64,000 nucleotides of DNA, taken from Pleomorphomonas sp. T1.2MG-36 (GTDB lineage Bacteria; Pseudomonadota; Alphaproteobacteria; Rhizobiales; Pleomorphomonadaceae). The notes below the pieces were generated by a model. It saw nothing but the letters and a program-made list of their open reading frames with translations. It was not told where the DNA came from and made no database searches. Below are positions 33,574 to 43,489 of the stretch, one piece after another (the stretch's first letter is position 1; every line of letters starts with the position of its first letter). Both the position numbers and the translations under genes were made by a program. The stretch spans positions 868,001 through 932,000 of the forward strand of contig NZ_CATNLY010000001.1 in NCBI RefSeq assembly GCF_950100655.1, given 5' to 3'.

Positions 33574-34311
33574 ATGACCTACTGCGTCGGCATCCTCGTC
33601 AAGGAAGGCCTGACGATGATCGCGGACACGCGCACCAACGCCGGTCTCGACAACGTCTCCCAGTACAAGAAGCTGCACATCTTCGAGAAGCCGGGCGACC
33701 GCATGATCGCGGTGGCCACCGCCGGCAATCTCGCCATCACCCAGGCGGTCCTGTCCTTCCTCAACGAAGGCATCGAGAACAAGGAAACCGGCCAGACGGA
33801 AACCATCTGGACGACGCCCTCAATGTTCAAGACGGCGCAACTGGTCGGCCGCGCCGTGCGCGAGGTCTACCGCATCGACGGCGAGGCGCTGGAACAGTCC
33901 AACGCCGGCTTCGAGGTGACCATGCTGGTGGGCGGCCAGGTGGCCAAGGGGCGCCTCCGCCTGTTCATGGTCTACCGGCAGGGCAACTTCATCGAGGCGA
34001 CGGAAGACACGCCCTTCCTGCAGATCGGCGAGCACAAGTACGGCAAGCCGGTGCTCGACCGCGCCATCACCTTCGCCTCCGACCTCATCGAAGCGGTGAA
34101 GCTCGGCCTGATCTCGATGGATTCGACCATGCGCTCGAACCTCGGCGTTGGCATGCCGATCGATCTGGTCACCGTCAAGCGCGATGCCATCGCCCACGAC
34201 ATCCTGCACCGCATCGAGCCGGGCGAGCCCTATTTCCACGACCTGCGCGAACGCTGGAGCGCCGCCCTGCGCGCCGCCTACCGGGCAATCCCGACGCCGC
34301 CCTACAAGTGA
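33574..34311 (+). CDS. Anbu-type proteasome-like protease
   Basis: A 245-residue member of the bacterial proteasome-homologue family (COG3484). The start at 33574 has GGGAG at 7 nt. After Met removal the chain begins TYCVGIL. The expected Thr1, Asp17 (MIADTRT) and Lys32 (QYKKLH) are all present, so it should be a competent Ntn hydrolase. Family members assemble into ring- or helix-like oligomers of uncertain role. In many bacteria the gene neighbours alpha-E, ATP-grasp and transglutaminase genes. Here those genes are 24 kb away (6216-9467). Its stop codon abuts that of the convergent def gene. Confidence 0.92.
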   Translation: MTYCVGILVKEGLTMIADTRTNAGLDNVSQYKKLHIFEKPGDRMIAVATAGNLAITQAVLSFLNEGIENKETGQTETIWTTPSMFKTAQLVGRAVREVYRIDGEALEQSNAGFEVTMLVGGQVAKGRLRLFMVYRQGNFIEATEDTPFLQIGEHKYGKPVLDRAITFASDLIEAVKLGLISMDSTMRSNLGVGMPIDLVTVKRDAIAHDILHRIEPGEPYFHDLRERWSAALRAAYRAIPTPPYK

Positions 34312-34824
34312 TCAGGCGACGCGCCGGCGCACCTTGGCGAAACGCGACTGTGCCCGGCCGCGCCGGAGCGTCGACACCCGGTCGGTGAAGATGATGCCGT
34401 TGGTGTGGTCGACCTCGTGTTGCAGGCAGACGGCGAGATTTCCATCGCCATCGATGGTGCGCTCCCGACCGAAGAGGTCGCTGTAGCGCACGCGGACGCG
34501 TGTGGACCGCTCGACCGGAATGCCATAGTCGGGCATCGACAGGCACCCTTCCTCGCCAACCCGCGTCTCTCGCGACGCATAGACGATCTCGGGATTGGCA
34601 AGCGCCAAACGCCGGCGAACGCCGGCATCGTCATCGACGTCGATGACGATCAGCCGGAGCGGCACGCCGATCTGGATGGCGGCGAGCCCGGCGCCGACCG
34701 CCCGGTCCATGATACCGAACATGCGGTCGGCCAGCGCCCGCAAGTCGTCATCGAATGCCTCGACCGGAGCGGAGGGCTCCTTGAGGCGCGGATCGTCTAT
34801 CGGGAGAATAGGCTCCTCTGGCAT
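34312..34824 (-). CDS. def: Peptide deformylase
   Basis: A 170-residue metal-dependent deformylase that removes formyl from N-terminal Met. All three motifs are intact: GAGLAAIQIG, EEGCLSMP and the metal site QHEVDH. The C-terminal 30 residues are unusually basic (RRGRAQSRFAKVRRRVA). The ATG has GGAG at 7 nt. It is not beside fmt, the usual partner, so it may be an additional copy. It is convergent with the Anbu gene, with no spacing. Confidence 0.92.
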   Translation of the reverse strand: MPEEPILPIDDPRLKEPSAPVEAFDDDLRALADRMFGIMDRAVGAGLAAIQIGVPLRLIVIDVDDDAGVRRRLALANPEIVYASRETRVGEEGCLSMPDYGIPVERSTRVRVRYSDLFGRERTIDGDGNLAVCLQHEVDHTNGIIFTDRVSTLRRGRAQSRFAKVRRRVA

Positions 34825-34990
34825 GGCTCGCTCCTGCCGCGCAATGCTCGTTTCCGCCGGTCGACCCGGCCATCCTCCACGCCCCTACCGGCAGCGCGTG
34901 GGTCCGGGCGAGACTGCCACAAGTCTCGCCGTCGCGCCTCTCAAAACATGGGGTCCCGGGTAAACTTTGACGTGAGTCCCGGAACGCCCC

Positions 34991-36664
34991 CTACCCCCGA
35001 TCCCTGAACCGGTTGGTGATGGGATAGCGGCGGTCGCGGCCGAAGTTCTTGGTTGTGATCTTCACACCGGGCGCCGCCTGCCGCCGCTTGTACTCGGCGA
35101 TGTAGAGCAGATGCTCGACGCGGCGCACCGTCGCCTCCTCAAAGCCGGCGGCGATCAGTTCGGCCACCGTCTTTTCCTCCTCGACGAGGCCGTTGAGGAT
35201 GCCGTCAAGCACCGGATAGGGCGGCAGGCTGTCCTGGTCGGTCTGATTCTCGCGCAGTTCAGCCGTCGGTGCCTTAGTGATGATGCGCACGGGGATCACC
35301 TCGCCCTCCGGCCCCTTGAGACCGTCCGGACGATGGGCATTGCGCCACTCGGCCAACCCGTAGACCTGCATCTTGTAGAGGTCCTTGATCGGGTTGAAGC
35401 CGCCGTTCATGTCGCCGTAGAGCGTGCAATAGCCAACCGACATCTCGCTCTTGTTGCCGGTGGTCAGCACCATCGAGCCGAACTTGTTGGAGACGGCCAT
35501 CAGGATGGTGCCACGCGCGCGCGACTGAAGGTTTTCCTCGGTGGTGTCGGCCTTGGTGCCCTCGAACAGCGGCCCGAGCGACTTGAGGAAGCCCTCGACC
35601 GGATCGGCGATGGCGACGACGTCGTAATGGACGCCGAGCAAGGCAGCGCATTTCGCCGCGTCCTCAAGGCTGTCGGCCGACGTATAGCGATAGGGCAGCA
35701 TCAGGCAGCGGACCTTGTCGGCGCCGAAGGCGTCGACGGCCATGGCCGCCACGACGGCCGAATCGATGCCGCCGGACAGGCCGAGCACCACGCCGGGGAA
35801 GCGGTTCTTCTCGACATAGTCGCGTAGGCCGATGACGCAGGCGAGCCAGTTGGCCGCCTGAACGTCCGGATAGGGCGCGACATCGCCGGGCATGATCCGC
35901 CAGCCCTCCTCGCCCTCGGCAAGGGTGACCAGCGCCATCGTCTCGGCGAAGGCCGGCAAGCGGCAGGCCAGCTCGCGATCGGGATTGAGACCGAAGCTGG
36001 CGCCGTCGAACACCAGTTCGTCCTGGCCGCCGACGGTATTGAGATAGACCATGGGCAGGCCGCTCTCCACGACCCGCGCGGTGGCGATGCCCAGGCGCTC
36101 GCCGGTCACCGTCCAGCGGTAGGGCGAGCCGTTGATGACGATCAGGAGCTCGGCCCCGGTTTCCGACAGGTGCTCGACGACCTCGGGCTTCCAGATGTCC
36201 TCGCAGACCGGCAGGCCGAGGCGGATGCCGCGGAAGGTCACAGGCATCGGCAGCGGACCCGGCTGGAACACCCGCTTCTCGTCGAAGACCGAATAATTGG
36301 GCAGGTCGGCCTTGAAGCGCAGGGCGGCGATGGCACCGCCGTCAAGCAGGACGGCCGCGTTGCGCAGGGCTCCCTCGTCGTCCAGCCAGGGCGTGCCGAT
36401 CAGTACCGCCGGTCCGCCATCGGCCGTATCGGCGGCGAATTGCTCGATTGCCCGACGGCAGTCGCGCTGCACGGCCGGCTTCAGCACCAGATCCTCGGGC
36501 GTGTAGCCGACGATGTAGAGCTCGGGCAGGACCAGAAGGTCGGCGCCGAGCCGGACCGCCTCGGCACGGGCGTGGCGCGCCTTGTCGAGATTGCCGAAAA
36601 TGTCGCCCATCACCGGGTTGGCCTGGGCAAGCGCGAGCTTCAGGGTGCGAAAGGATTTTGTCAT
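34991..36664 (-). CDS. nadE: Glutamine-dependent NAD+ synthetase
   Basis: A 557-residue two-domain enzyme making NAD+ from deamido-NAD+, ATP and glutamine. The N-terminal nitrilase-type glutaminase has Glu (VLPELYIVGY), Lys (VFDEKRVF) and Cys (GLPVCEDIW). The C-terminal synthetase has the PP-loop LGLSGGIDSAVVAAMA. Length and domain order match the alphaproteobacterial form. It is transcribed away from the response-regulator gene's end, 45 bp downstream of it on the same strand. Confidence 0.95.
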   Translation of the reverse strand: MTKSFRTLKLALAQANPVMGDIFGNLDKARHARAEAVRLGADLLVLPELYIVGYTPEDLVLKPAVQRDCRRAIEQFAADTADGGPAVLIGTPWLDDEGALRNAAVLLDGGAIAALRFKADLPNYSVFDEKRVFQPGPLPMPVTFRGIRLGLPVCEDIWKPEVVEHLSETGAELLIVINGSPYRWTVTGERLGIATARVVESGLPMVYLNTVGGQDELVFDGASFGLNPDRELACRLPAFAETMALVTLAEGEEGWRIMPGDVAPYPDVQAANWLACVIGLRDYVEKNRFPGVVLGLSGGIDSAVVAAMAVDAFGADKVRCLMLPYRYTSADSLEDAAKCAALLGVHYDVVAIADPVEGFLKSLGPLFEGTKADTTEENLQSRARGTILMAVSNKFGSMVLTTGNKSEMSVGYCTLYGDMNGGFNPIKDLYKMQVYGLAEWRNAHRPDGLKGPEGEVIPVRIITKAPTAELRENQTDQDSLPPYPVLDGILNGLVEEEKTVAELIAAGFEEATVRRVEHLLYIAEYKRRQAAPGVKITTKNFGRDRRYPITNRFRDRG

Positions 36665-36709
36665 GATGCCCGTGATTTAGCCAGAAAGCCCTGGCGACGG
36701 CAACCAGGA

Positions 36710-37252
36710 TCAGCGAAGCGTCCTGCCGCGAAGGGGCGAACGCACGTGAATGATCTCGCTCGGACCGTCGTGAATGACCTTGGCCGGCGGCACCGCCGGA
36801 ACCAGACGATTGCCGCGCCGGGCATAAAGCTGCCGCGCGGACGACAGCTCGGCAAGCCGTTCGTAAAGGCGGCGCGCCGACAGCGGTTTGACCAGCACGT
36901 CGTTGGCGCCGAGCTCCACCGCTGCCAGCATGCGGCGCTTGTCGGCATAGGCGGTGACCATCACCACGGCGAGCGTCGAGACCCGTTCGTCGGGGTGGCG
37001 GCGCAGAAGATCGAGCAAAGCGGCGCCATTGCCGGCCGTTCCGAGGTTCCAGTCGAGCAACAGGACGTCCGGCGCCTGCGTCATGACCAAGGTCAAAGCC
37101 TCCGCCTCGGTGGCGGCCTGCAAAATGACGCGGACGCCGAAAGCGCCCAGCATCGTTTCCGCAAGTTTGCGAAAATAGGCGCTGTCGTCGACAACTCCGA
37201 CGCGTAAAGCGTCGAGACGCACATAGGTACCTTGATCCGTCGGATCGATCAT
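36710..37252 (-). CDS. Single-domain response regulator (CheY-like receiver)
   Basis: A 180-residue protein with one receiver domain (about residues 15-135). Acidic pocket DD in VGVVDDS, phospho-acceptor Asp in LLLDWNLG, switch Thr in VVMVTAYAD and Lys in DVLVKPLS are all present. The 45-residue tail (QLYARRGNRLVPAVPPAK onward) is not a recognised output domain. No histidine kinase is nearby, so the partner is unknown. It lies 45 bp upstream of nadE. Confidence 0.88.
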   Translation of the reverse strand: MIDPTDQGTYVRLDALRVGVVDDSAYFRKLAETMLGAFGVRVILQAATEAEALTLVMTQAPDVLLLDWNLGTAGNGAALLDLLRRHPDERVSTLAVVMVTAYADKRRMLAAVELGANDVLVKPLSARRLYERLAELSSARQLYARRGNRLVPAVPPAKVIHDGPSEIIHVRSPLRGRTLR

Positions 37253-37379
37253 GAAGCGAAAAACCCTACGACAACAACTCGCTAGAACGTAGTAACTCCT
37301 CTTCCGAGCTTGAGGCTTGCCATGGAATGAAGAAAATTTGGTTTACGGCGGCAACGTTTTCTAAACGATGCCCGGGCGT

Positions 37380-37406
37380 AAAAAAGGGCGCCGTATGAGG
37401 GCGCCC
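37380..37406 (-). terminator. Intrinsic terminator of ndk
   Basis: Read on the minus strand: GGGCGCC, a 7-nt loop, GGCGCCC (37406-37386), then six T (37385-37380). It lies 32 bp after the ndk stop. Confidence 0.85.
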
Positions 37407-37438
37407 GTTTATTTTTCGATTGGATTGCGAAAAACGCG

Positions 37439-37861
37439 TCAGCCGACGATTTCGGTCCCGGAGAACCAGTAGGCGATTTCCTGGGCCGCCGTTTCCGGAG
37501 CGTCGGAGCCATGCACCGAGTTCTCGCCCATGGACAGCGCGAACTCCTTGCGGATGGTGCCCTCGGCAGCCTTCTCCGGGTTGGTGGCGCCCATCACTTC
37601 GCGGTTCTTGGCAATGGCGTTCTCGCCTTCGAGCACCTGCACGACGGTCGGGGCCGACGACATGAAGTCGACGAGTTCGTCATAGAAGGGCTTGCCCTTG
37701 TGAACGGCATAGAAGCCTTCGGCCTCTTTGCGGCTCATCCACACGCGCTTGGACGCGACGACGCGCAGGCCGGCCGCCTCGAGCTTGGCGGTGATGGCGC
37801 CGGTGAGGTTGCGACGGGTCGCGTCGGGCTTGATCATCGAGAAGGTACGTTCGATCGCCAT
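37439..37861 (-). CDS. ndk: Nucleoside diphosphate kinase
   Basis: A 140-residue enzyme of canonical length that balances nucleoside triphosphate pools. The N-terminus [14 protein letters not shown] and the active-site histidine motif [14 protein letters not shown] are diagnostic. The ATG at 37861 has AGAGGGG upstream. The extension to 37969 is not family sequence. It is monocistronic, with its own terminator. Confidence 0.97.
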   Translation of the reverse strand: MAIERTFSMIKPDATRRNLTGAITAKLEAAGLRVVASKRVWMSRKEAEGFYAVHKGKPFYDELVDFMSSAPTVVQVLEGENAIAKNREVMGATNPEKAAEGTIRKEFALSMGENSVHGSDAPETAAQEIAYWFSGTEIVG

Positions 37862-38047
37862 GGAAGTCTGCCCCTCTGTGGTTGGCTGCAAGGCCGGGGT
37901 CCGGTCGGTACCGGAGCTCTGGTCAGGCGCGCTTATAGCGACGGGACGGCATCGGGGCAAGCGCGGCAACGGCTGTGAGACGGCGGAAATCCTTGCCCGA
38001 TAAGGAAATCGAAGGTTCGTCGCGCGTCAGTCCGGGAAGGCTTCCGA

Positions 38048-38962
38048 TCACCTCGGCAGGCCGACGATCGCCGGCTTCATGCCAGCAATCAGGCCGGCGA
38101 TCTGAGCGCACAGCTCCGAGAAGGGGCTGCTTTTACGCCAGGCGAGACCGACGGTGCGATGCGGCTCGGGGGCATGGAAACGGCGGAGACGCACTCGGCC
38201 GGCGTCGAGCGGCGTCGCGGCGAGGAACAGTTCCGGCAGAAGCGTGATCCCCTGCCCGGCCGCCACCAGTTGCAGGATGGTGGCAAGCGAGGTGACGCCC
38301 GCCCGCGTCAGTCGCCGGGCGTCGAGCGCGCCGCAGGAGGCAAGCGTCTGGTCGCGCAGGCAGTGGCCGTCTTCCAGTAGCAGCAGCGCCTCGGTCGGGA
38401 TGTCGGCGGCGCTGTCGAAGACGCCGAGCGACAGCGGTCCCGCCGCCGGCATCGCCAGCAGGAAGGCATCGGTGAACACCGGCATTTCCGAGAACGACGG
38501 ATCGCCAAGCGGCAGGCTGGCGATGACGAGATCGAGACCGCCATCCTGCAACTCGCCCACCAGTGTGGCCGTCACTGTCTCGCGCACACTGACCTTCAGG
38601 TCAGGAAAGACCTCGGTCAGAGCCGGCAGCAGCTTTGGCAGCAGATAGGGACCGATCGACGGAATGATGCCGAGCCGCAAAGAGCCTGCCTTGGGATCGG
38701 CGGCGATACGGGCAAAGGCTTCGAGGTCGCCGACCTCGGCGAGAATGCGCCGGCCGCGTTCGACGACCGTGACACCGGCCGCCGTCAGTCGGGCTCCGGT
38801 GGAGGCACGCTCGACCAGTTGGCAGCCCAGCGCCTCCTCAAGCTCGCGGATCTGCGCCGACAGCGCCGGCTGGCTGACCGCCACCCGGTCGGCGGCCCGG
38901 CCGAAATGACCTTCGGCGGCGAGCGCATCGAGATAGCGCAACTGGCGCAGGGTGATCCTCAT
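38048..38962 (-). CDS. oxyR: OxyR-type LysR-family peroxide sensor
   Basis: A 304-residue LysR regulator with a winged HTH ([20 protein letters not shown] to [14 protein letters not shown]). The redox-active motif of OxyR is intact, two Cys in [17 protein letters not shown], so it should form the peroxide-induced disulfide. It is divergent from a catalase gene at 39071, its classical target. A palindrome, ATAGGA-AAA-TCCTAT, overlaps its own start codon and ribosome site, which suggests autoregulation. Confidence 0.93.
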   Translation of the reverse strand: MRITLRQLRYLDALAAEGHFGRAADRVAVSQPALSAQIRELEEALGCQLVERASTGARLTAAGVTVVERGRRILAEVGDLEAFARIAADPKAGSLRLGIIPSIGPYLLPKLLPALTEVFPDLKVSVRETVTATLVGELQDGGLDLVIASLPLGDPSFSEMPVFTDAFLLAMPAAGPLSLGVFDSAADIPTEALLLLEDGHCLRDQTLASCGALDARRLTRAGVTSLATILQLVAAGQGITLLPELFLAATPLDAGRVRLRRFHAPEPHRTVGLAWRKSSPFSELCAQIAGLIAGMKPAIVGLPR

Positions 38963-38975
38963 AGGAAAATCCTAT
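38961..38975. promoter_or_regulatory. Candidate OxyR site at the oxyR start
   Basis: ATAGGAAAATCCTAT: the outer ATAG and CTAT tetrads have the 7-bp spacing of one OxyR half-operator (ATAG-N7-CTAT), although the inner T/A positions do not match. It overlaps the first bases of oxyR and lies about 95 bp before the catalase start. Confidence 0.5.
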
Positions 38976-39070
38976 CAGCCTGGCCGGACAAAGCAATTGG
39001 AATGATTCCAGAAAATGCCGTCATGTCGGTGGCACGAAACACAATGCCACCTCCGTCAGGAAGACCCGCC

Positions 39071-40513
39071 ATGACCGACAGACCGATCCAGACCACCACC
39101 GCCGGCGCTCCCATCTCCGACAACCAGAACTCGCTCACCGCCGGTTCGCGCGGCCCGGTGCTGATGCAGGACTGGCAGCTCATCGAGAAGCTCGCCCATC
39201 AGAATCGCGAGCGCATCCCCGAGCGCGTCGTGCATGCCAAAGGTTGGGGCGCTTTCGGCGAACTAACGGTGACGCACGACATCACGCGCTACACCCGCGC
39301 CAAGGTGTTTTCCGACGTCGGCAAGAAGACGCCGCTGCTTCTGCGCTTCTCGACAGTGGCCGGCGAACTCGGCGCCGCCGATGCCGAGCGCGACGTGCGC
39401 GGCTTCGCCCTGAAGTTCTACACCGAGGAGGGCAACTGGGACATCGTCGGCAACAACACGCCTGTGTTCTTCGTTCGCGACCCGCTGAAGTTCCCCGACT
39501 TCATCCACACCCAGAAGCGGCACCCGCGCACCAACCTGCGCTCGCCCACCGCCATGTGGGACTTCTGGTCGCTGTCGCCGGAGAGCCTGCACCAGGTGAC
39601 GATCCTGTTCTCCGACCGCGGCCTGCCGACAGACGTCCGCCATATCGACGGCTTCGGCTCGCACACCTACTCCTTCATCAACGGGGCTGGCGAGCGCTTC
39701 TGGGTGAAGTTCCACTTCAAGACCATGCAGGGCCATCGCCACTACACCAACGCCGAGGCGGCCGAGGTGGTCGGCCGCACGCGCGAGTCGACCCAGGAAG
39801 ACCTGTTCGGCGCCATCGAGGCGGGTGACTATCCGCGCTGGAAGTTCTTCGTGCAGATCATGCCGGAACTCGACGCCGAGACGACGCCCTACAACCCGTT
39901 CGACCTCACCAAGGTGTGGCCGCATGCCGACTACCCGCTGATCGAGGTCGGCACCTTCGAGCTCAATCGCAACGCCGGCAACTATTTCGCCGAAATCGAG
40001 CAGGCCGCCTTCTCGCCGTCCAACATCGTGCCCGGCATCGGCTTCTCGCCCGACAAGATGCTGCAGGCCCGCATCTTTTCCTATGCCGACGCCCACCGTT
40101 ACCGGCTCGGCACCCACTACGAGGCGCTGCCCGTCAACGCACCGAAATGCCCCGTCCACCACTACCACAAGGACGGCGCCATGAACTTCATGCCCAACAA
40201 GGCGAATCCGGACGCCTATTACGAGCCCAACAGCTTCGGCGGGCCGCGCGAGGCGCCGGAGTACCGCGAGCCGCCGCTCCGCATCTCCGGCGATGCCGAC
40301 CGTTACGACCACCGTGCCGGCAACGACGACTACTCGCAGGCCGCCGCCCTGTTCCGTCTGTTCGACGAAGGACAGCGGCAGCGCCTCTTCCAGAACATCG
40401 CCGCCGCCATGGCCGGCGTACCGCTGGAAATCGTCGAGCGCCAGCTCGGCCACTTCGAAAGGGTCGATCCGGCCTACGCGGCGGGCGTTCGGCAGGCGCT
40501 CCGCGTCGCCTGA
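39071..40513 (+). CDS. katA: Monofunctional haem catalase, small-subunit clade
   Basis: A 480-residue haem catalase that breaks down hydrogen peroxide. The distal His is in [12 protein letters not shown], the Asn in [14 protein letters not shown], and the proximal haem-ligand Tyr in [14 protein letters not shown]. Length and absence of the long C-terminal flavodoxin-like domain place it in the small-subunit clade. The ATG at 39071 has AGGA at 9 nt. It is divergent from oxyR, so peroxide induction is expected. Confidence 0.95.
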   Translation: MTDRPIQTTTAGAPISDNQNSLTAGSRGPVLMQDWQLIEKLAHQNRERIPERVVHAKGWGAFGELTVTHDITRYTRAKVFSDVGKKTPLLLRFSTVAGELGAADAERDVRGFALKFYTEEGNWDIVGNNTPVFFVRDPLKFPDFIHTQKRHPRTNLRSPTAMWDFWSLSPESLHQVTILFSDRGLPTDVRHIDGFGSHTYSFINGAGERFWVKFHFKTMQGHRHYTNAEAAEVVGRTRESTQEDLFGAIEAGDYPRWKFFVQIMPELDAETTPYNPFDLTKVWPHADYPLIEVGTFELNRNAGNYFAEIEQAAFSPSNIVPGIGFSPDKMLQARIFSYADAHRYRLGTHYEALPVNAPKCPVHHYHKDGAMNFMPNKANPDAYYEPNSFGGPREAPEYREPPLRISGDADRYDHRAGNDDYSQAAALFRLFDEGQRQRLFQNIAAAMAGVPLEIVERQLGHFERVDPAYAAGVRQALRVA

Positions 40514-40529
40514 GAAACCGCCACTGAGA

Positions 40530-40565
40530 TAAAGAAAAAGCCCGGCTGGGAGACCCGCCGGGCTT
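40530..40565. terminator. Bidirectional terminator between catalase and ialB
   Basis: AAGCCCGGC (40538-40546) pairs with GCCGGGCTT (40557-40565), with an inner GGG/CCC. The minus-strand copy is followed by TTTTTCTTT (good for the ialB-type gene). The plus-strand tail is weaker. Confidence 0.8.
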
Positions 40566-40588
40566 CATTCAATTCAAGAAAGCCTTGA

Positions 40589-41263
40589 TCAGGGCTTGGT
40601 AGCGGCGCCGGAGGCGGCGTTCTGCGCGTCGAGCAGCTTCTGCTGGGCTTCCTTGGCCTTGCGCTGCACCTCGGAGGCGAGCTGCTCGCGCTGGCGCTGC
40701 AGCGCCGCCGTGTCGATCGCCGGCCCTTCGTAGGACGCGGTGAAGCCACTGAGCGAGATCGGGAAGTTCAGCGCCTTGGCCTGCTGATTCTGCGTGGTGA
40801 CGATCAGGTCCTTGCCCTTCTTCATCGACGCCGTGAAGTCGTCGGTGATCGGGATCTCGGCGAAGCAGGCGTTGGGCATGCAGATGGTGTACTTGCCCGG
40901 CACCTGGGTGTTCTGATCGACCTGAACGCGGATACCCGGCTGAAGCAGCATGGCAACCGGCGTCTGGACCAGAAGGATCTTGCGCGTCTCGCCGTCGACT
41001 TCACGCACGCCGGCGGAAGCCAGGAACTGACCGCTGTCGGTGCGCAACTCGCGGACGGTGAAGCAGACCTGCTTCTTGGTGCGCGCATCCTCGCCACAGA
41101 GCTTGTTCCAGGGGTTGTCGGCAGCCGCTGCGGGAGCCGCTGCATCGCTGGCGGCGGGAGCATCGGCCGGAGCGGCCGGCTTGTCTTGAGCCAGAGCGGC
41201 CGTCGCCGACAAAAGCAGTGCCGCCACGCAGCTCAGAGTCCTGAAGGAGTTAACTGTTGCCAT
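40589..41263 (-). CDS. Invasion-associated locus B (IalB)-family periplasmic protein
   Basis: A 224-residue exported protein: signal peptide (MATVNSFRTLSCVAALLLSATAALAQ), an Ala/Pro/Asp-rich linker to about residue 50, the IalB domain with four Cys (KLCGED, VCFTVRE, YTICMPNACFAEI), and a C-terminal coiled coil (LQRQREQLASEVQRKAKEAQQKLLDA). IalB was linked to red-cell invasion in Bartonella, but homologues are general in Rhizobiales and their role is unclear. The ATG at 41263 has AAGGA at 10 nt, preferred to 41299. Confidence 0.88.
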   Translation of the reverse strand: MATVNSFRTLSCVAALLLSATAALAQDKPAAPADAPAASDAAAPAAAADNPWNKLCGEDARTKKQVCFTVRELRTDSGQFLASAGVREVDGETRKILLVQTPVAMLLQPGIRVQVDQNTQVPGKYTICMPNACFAEIPITDDFTASMKKGKDLIVTTQNQQAKALNFPISLSGFTASYEGPAIDTAALQRQREQLASEVQRKAKEAQQKLLDAQNAASGAATKP

Positions 41264-41625
41264 TCGCCCAATCCTTTGCATGCGTCGATCCGGAGGCACA
41301 CATCTGTGGCGCTACCGATCGTCTGATTTCGATCGACTTGTCAACAGCGCTTCGCGCAATCCGAACCCCAGGAAGCCTGCCGATGGTGACTTTGTCTCTC
41401 CCCTGCGGCACGCGGGGCGCACCTCGCCCGCTGCCCGGAAGTCGGAGAACCCGATGACGGCAAATTTAGGCAACACGGTGGCCCGGCGGCTCCAGACGAA
41501 AAAACCCTGCTCCGCCGAGCGGTTCGACGGTGGACCGCGCACTGCGCAGGCCAAAAATCATCGGTCCGGACAGGATGGACGTGTTAACGTCTCGGAAAGA
41601 TTCGCTTCCGAACGGAGCCTGGTTC
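41264..41625. other. Intergenic region between ialB-like gene and the oligopeptide-binding protein
   Basis: 362 bp containing the divergent promoters. I see no gene, strong hairpin or palindrome. A consensus-like TTGTCAAC at about 41338 is the only promoter-like element noticed. Confidence 0.4.
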
Positions 41626-43449
41626 ATGTCTGGCGTCATCACTCGCCGCGTCTTCTGTGTTGGCACTGCGAGCGCCGCCCTTCTCATGTCGCTGCCGGCC
41701 CGCGCCGCGCCGGCCCACGGCATCGCCATGCACGGCGAGCCCGCTCTTCCGGTCGGGTTCGATCATCTTCCCTACGCCGACCCGGCCGCCCCGAAGGGCG
41801 GCATCTTTGCACTCGGCTTCCCCGGCTCGTTCGACAGTCTCAATCCCTTCATCGTCAAGGGCAACGCACCTCGCGGCCTGTCGGACGTGCTCTACGGCAA
41901 CAACGTCTGGGACACGCTGCTCTATCGTTCGGCCGACGAGGCCTTCTCGCTCTACGGTCTTCTTGCCGAAGGCGTCGAAATGCCAGCGGACCGCAGCTGG
42001 GTCGAGTTCACGCTCAACGCGGCCGCCACCTTTGCCGACGGCCAGCCGGTGACCGTCGACGACGTGCTGTTCACCGTCGATCTTCTGAAGACCAAGGGGC
42101 GCCCCGTCTACAAGCGCCGCTTCGACAAGGTGGTGTCGGTCGATCGTGTCGGCGAACGCACCCTGCGCTTCTCCTTCGCCGATGGCGCCGACCGCGAACT
42201 GCCGCTGCTCATCGGCGGCTACACCCCGATCCTGCCCCGTCACGCCATCGATCCGGAAACCTTCGATCAGTCGTCGATGAAGCCGATGCTGGGCTCCGGC
42301 CCCTATCAGGTGGCGGGCGTCGACGAGGGACGCCAGGTGGTCCTGAAGCGCAACCCCGACTATTGGGGGCGGGAGTTGCCCGTCAAGCGCGGCCTCGACA
42401 ACTTCGACGAGATCCGCATCGAGTACTTCAAGGACGGCACCGCCTATTTCGAGGCCTTCAAGTCCGGCGCCTTCGATCTCTACATCGACAGCGACCCCGG
42501 CCATTGGGCCAAGGCCTACGATTTCCCCGCCGCCAAGGATGGTCGCGTCGCCCTGGAGAAGATTGCCAACGGTTCGCCCAAGGGAATGACCGGTTTCGTG
42601 TTCAACACGCGCCGGGAGATCTTCAAGGACGCCCGCGTGCGCGAAGCGCTAACGCTGCTGTTCGACTTCGAGGCGGTCAACCGGACGCTCTATTACGGCG
42701 CCTACGCCAGAAGCGGCTCCTACTTCGAGGGGTCAAGCCTGTCGGCGCTCGGCGTTCCCGCTTCGGACGCCGAGAAGGCGCTGCTCGCCCCCTATGAGGA
42801 CCAGGTGAGGCCCGACGTCATGGCCGGCACTTATGCGCCCCCGGTCAGCGACGGTTCGGGCCGCGACCGCAAGGCGCTGCGCGCCGCCCTCGATCTCCTC
42901 GTCGAGGCTGGCTGGAAGCTCGACGGACGACGGCTGGTCGACGCCGGCGGCCGGCAGTTCGCCTTCGAGTTCATGGCCAAGGTGCCCGACGAGGAGCGTC
43001 TCGCCCTCTCCTATCAGGCGACGCTCAAGCTGGTCGGCATCGACATGTCGGTGCGGCTCGTCGATTCGACGCAGTATTACGACCGTCAGAAATCCTTCGA
43101 CTTCGACATGTTGCAGATGATCTGGACGGCGTCGCTGTCGCCCGGCAACGAACAGATGAACCGTTGGTCGCAGAAGGCGGCGGTCACCGAAGGCACCTTC
43201 AACTACGCCGGGGCGTCGAGCCAGGCGATCGACGCGATGATTGACGCCCTTCTCGCCGCCACCGGGCGCGCCGAGTTCGAGGCGGCCGTCCGGGCCCTCG
43301 ACCGCCTGCTGATCTCCGGCCTCTACTGCATACCGCTCTATCACCTGCCCGAGGATCTGGTCGCTCGCTGGACGCGTGTCCACCGGCCGGAGACGACGGC
43401 GCTGACCGGCATTCAGCCGTCCGCCTGGTGGGCGGACGCCAAGTCCTGA
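41626..43449 (+). CDS. Family 5 extracellular solute-binding protein (YejA-like)
   Basis: A 607-residue oligopeptide-type binding protein. The start at 41626 (MSGVITRRVFCVGTASAALL) has GGAG at 8 nt and gives a twin-arginine signal (ITRRVFCVG) ending ARAAPA. The mature N-terminus HGIAMHGEPALPVGFDHLPYADP resembles YejA, the receptor of the microcin C / peptide importer. No yejBEF permease or ATPase genes are adjacent, so it is an orphan or works with a distant importer. The next gene begins 40 bp downstream. Confidence 0.88.
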   Translation: MSGVITRRVFCVGTASAALLMSLPARAAPAHGIAMHGEPALPVGFDHLPYADPAAPKGGIFALGFPGSFDSLNPFIVKGNAPRGLSDVLYGNNVWDTLLYRSADEAFSLYGLLAEGVEMPADRSWVEFTLNAAATFADGQPVTVDDVLFTVDLLKTKGRPVYKRRFDKVVSVDRVGERTLRFSFADGADRELPLLIGGYTPILPRHAIDPETFDQSSMKPMLGSGPYQVAGVDEGRQVVLKRNPDYWGRELPVKRGLDNFDEIRIEYFKDGTAYFEAFKSGAFDLYIDSDPGHWAKAYDFPAAKDGRVALEKIANGSPKGMTGFVFNTRREIFKDARVREALTLLFDFEAVNRTLYYGAYARSGSYFEGSSLSALGVPASDAEKALLAPYEDQVRPDVMAGTYAPPVSDGSGRDRKALRAALDLLVEAGWKLDGRRLVDAGGRQFAFEFMAKVPDEERLALSYQATLKLVGIDMSVRLVDSTQYYDRQKSFDFDMLQMIWTASLSPGNEQMNRWSQKAAVTEGTFNYAGASSQAIDAMIDALLAATGRAEFEAAVRALDRLLISGLYCIPLYHLPEDLVARWTRVHRPETTALTGIQPSAWWADAKS

Positions 43450-43489
43450 CGCCACCTAACGGAACCCAGCGCTTACAGGGAAACGCGCG

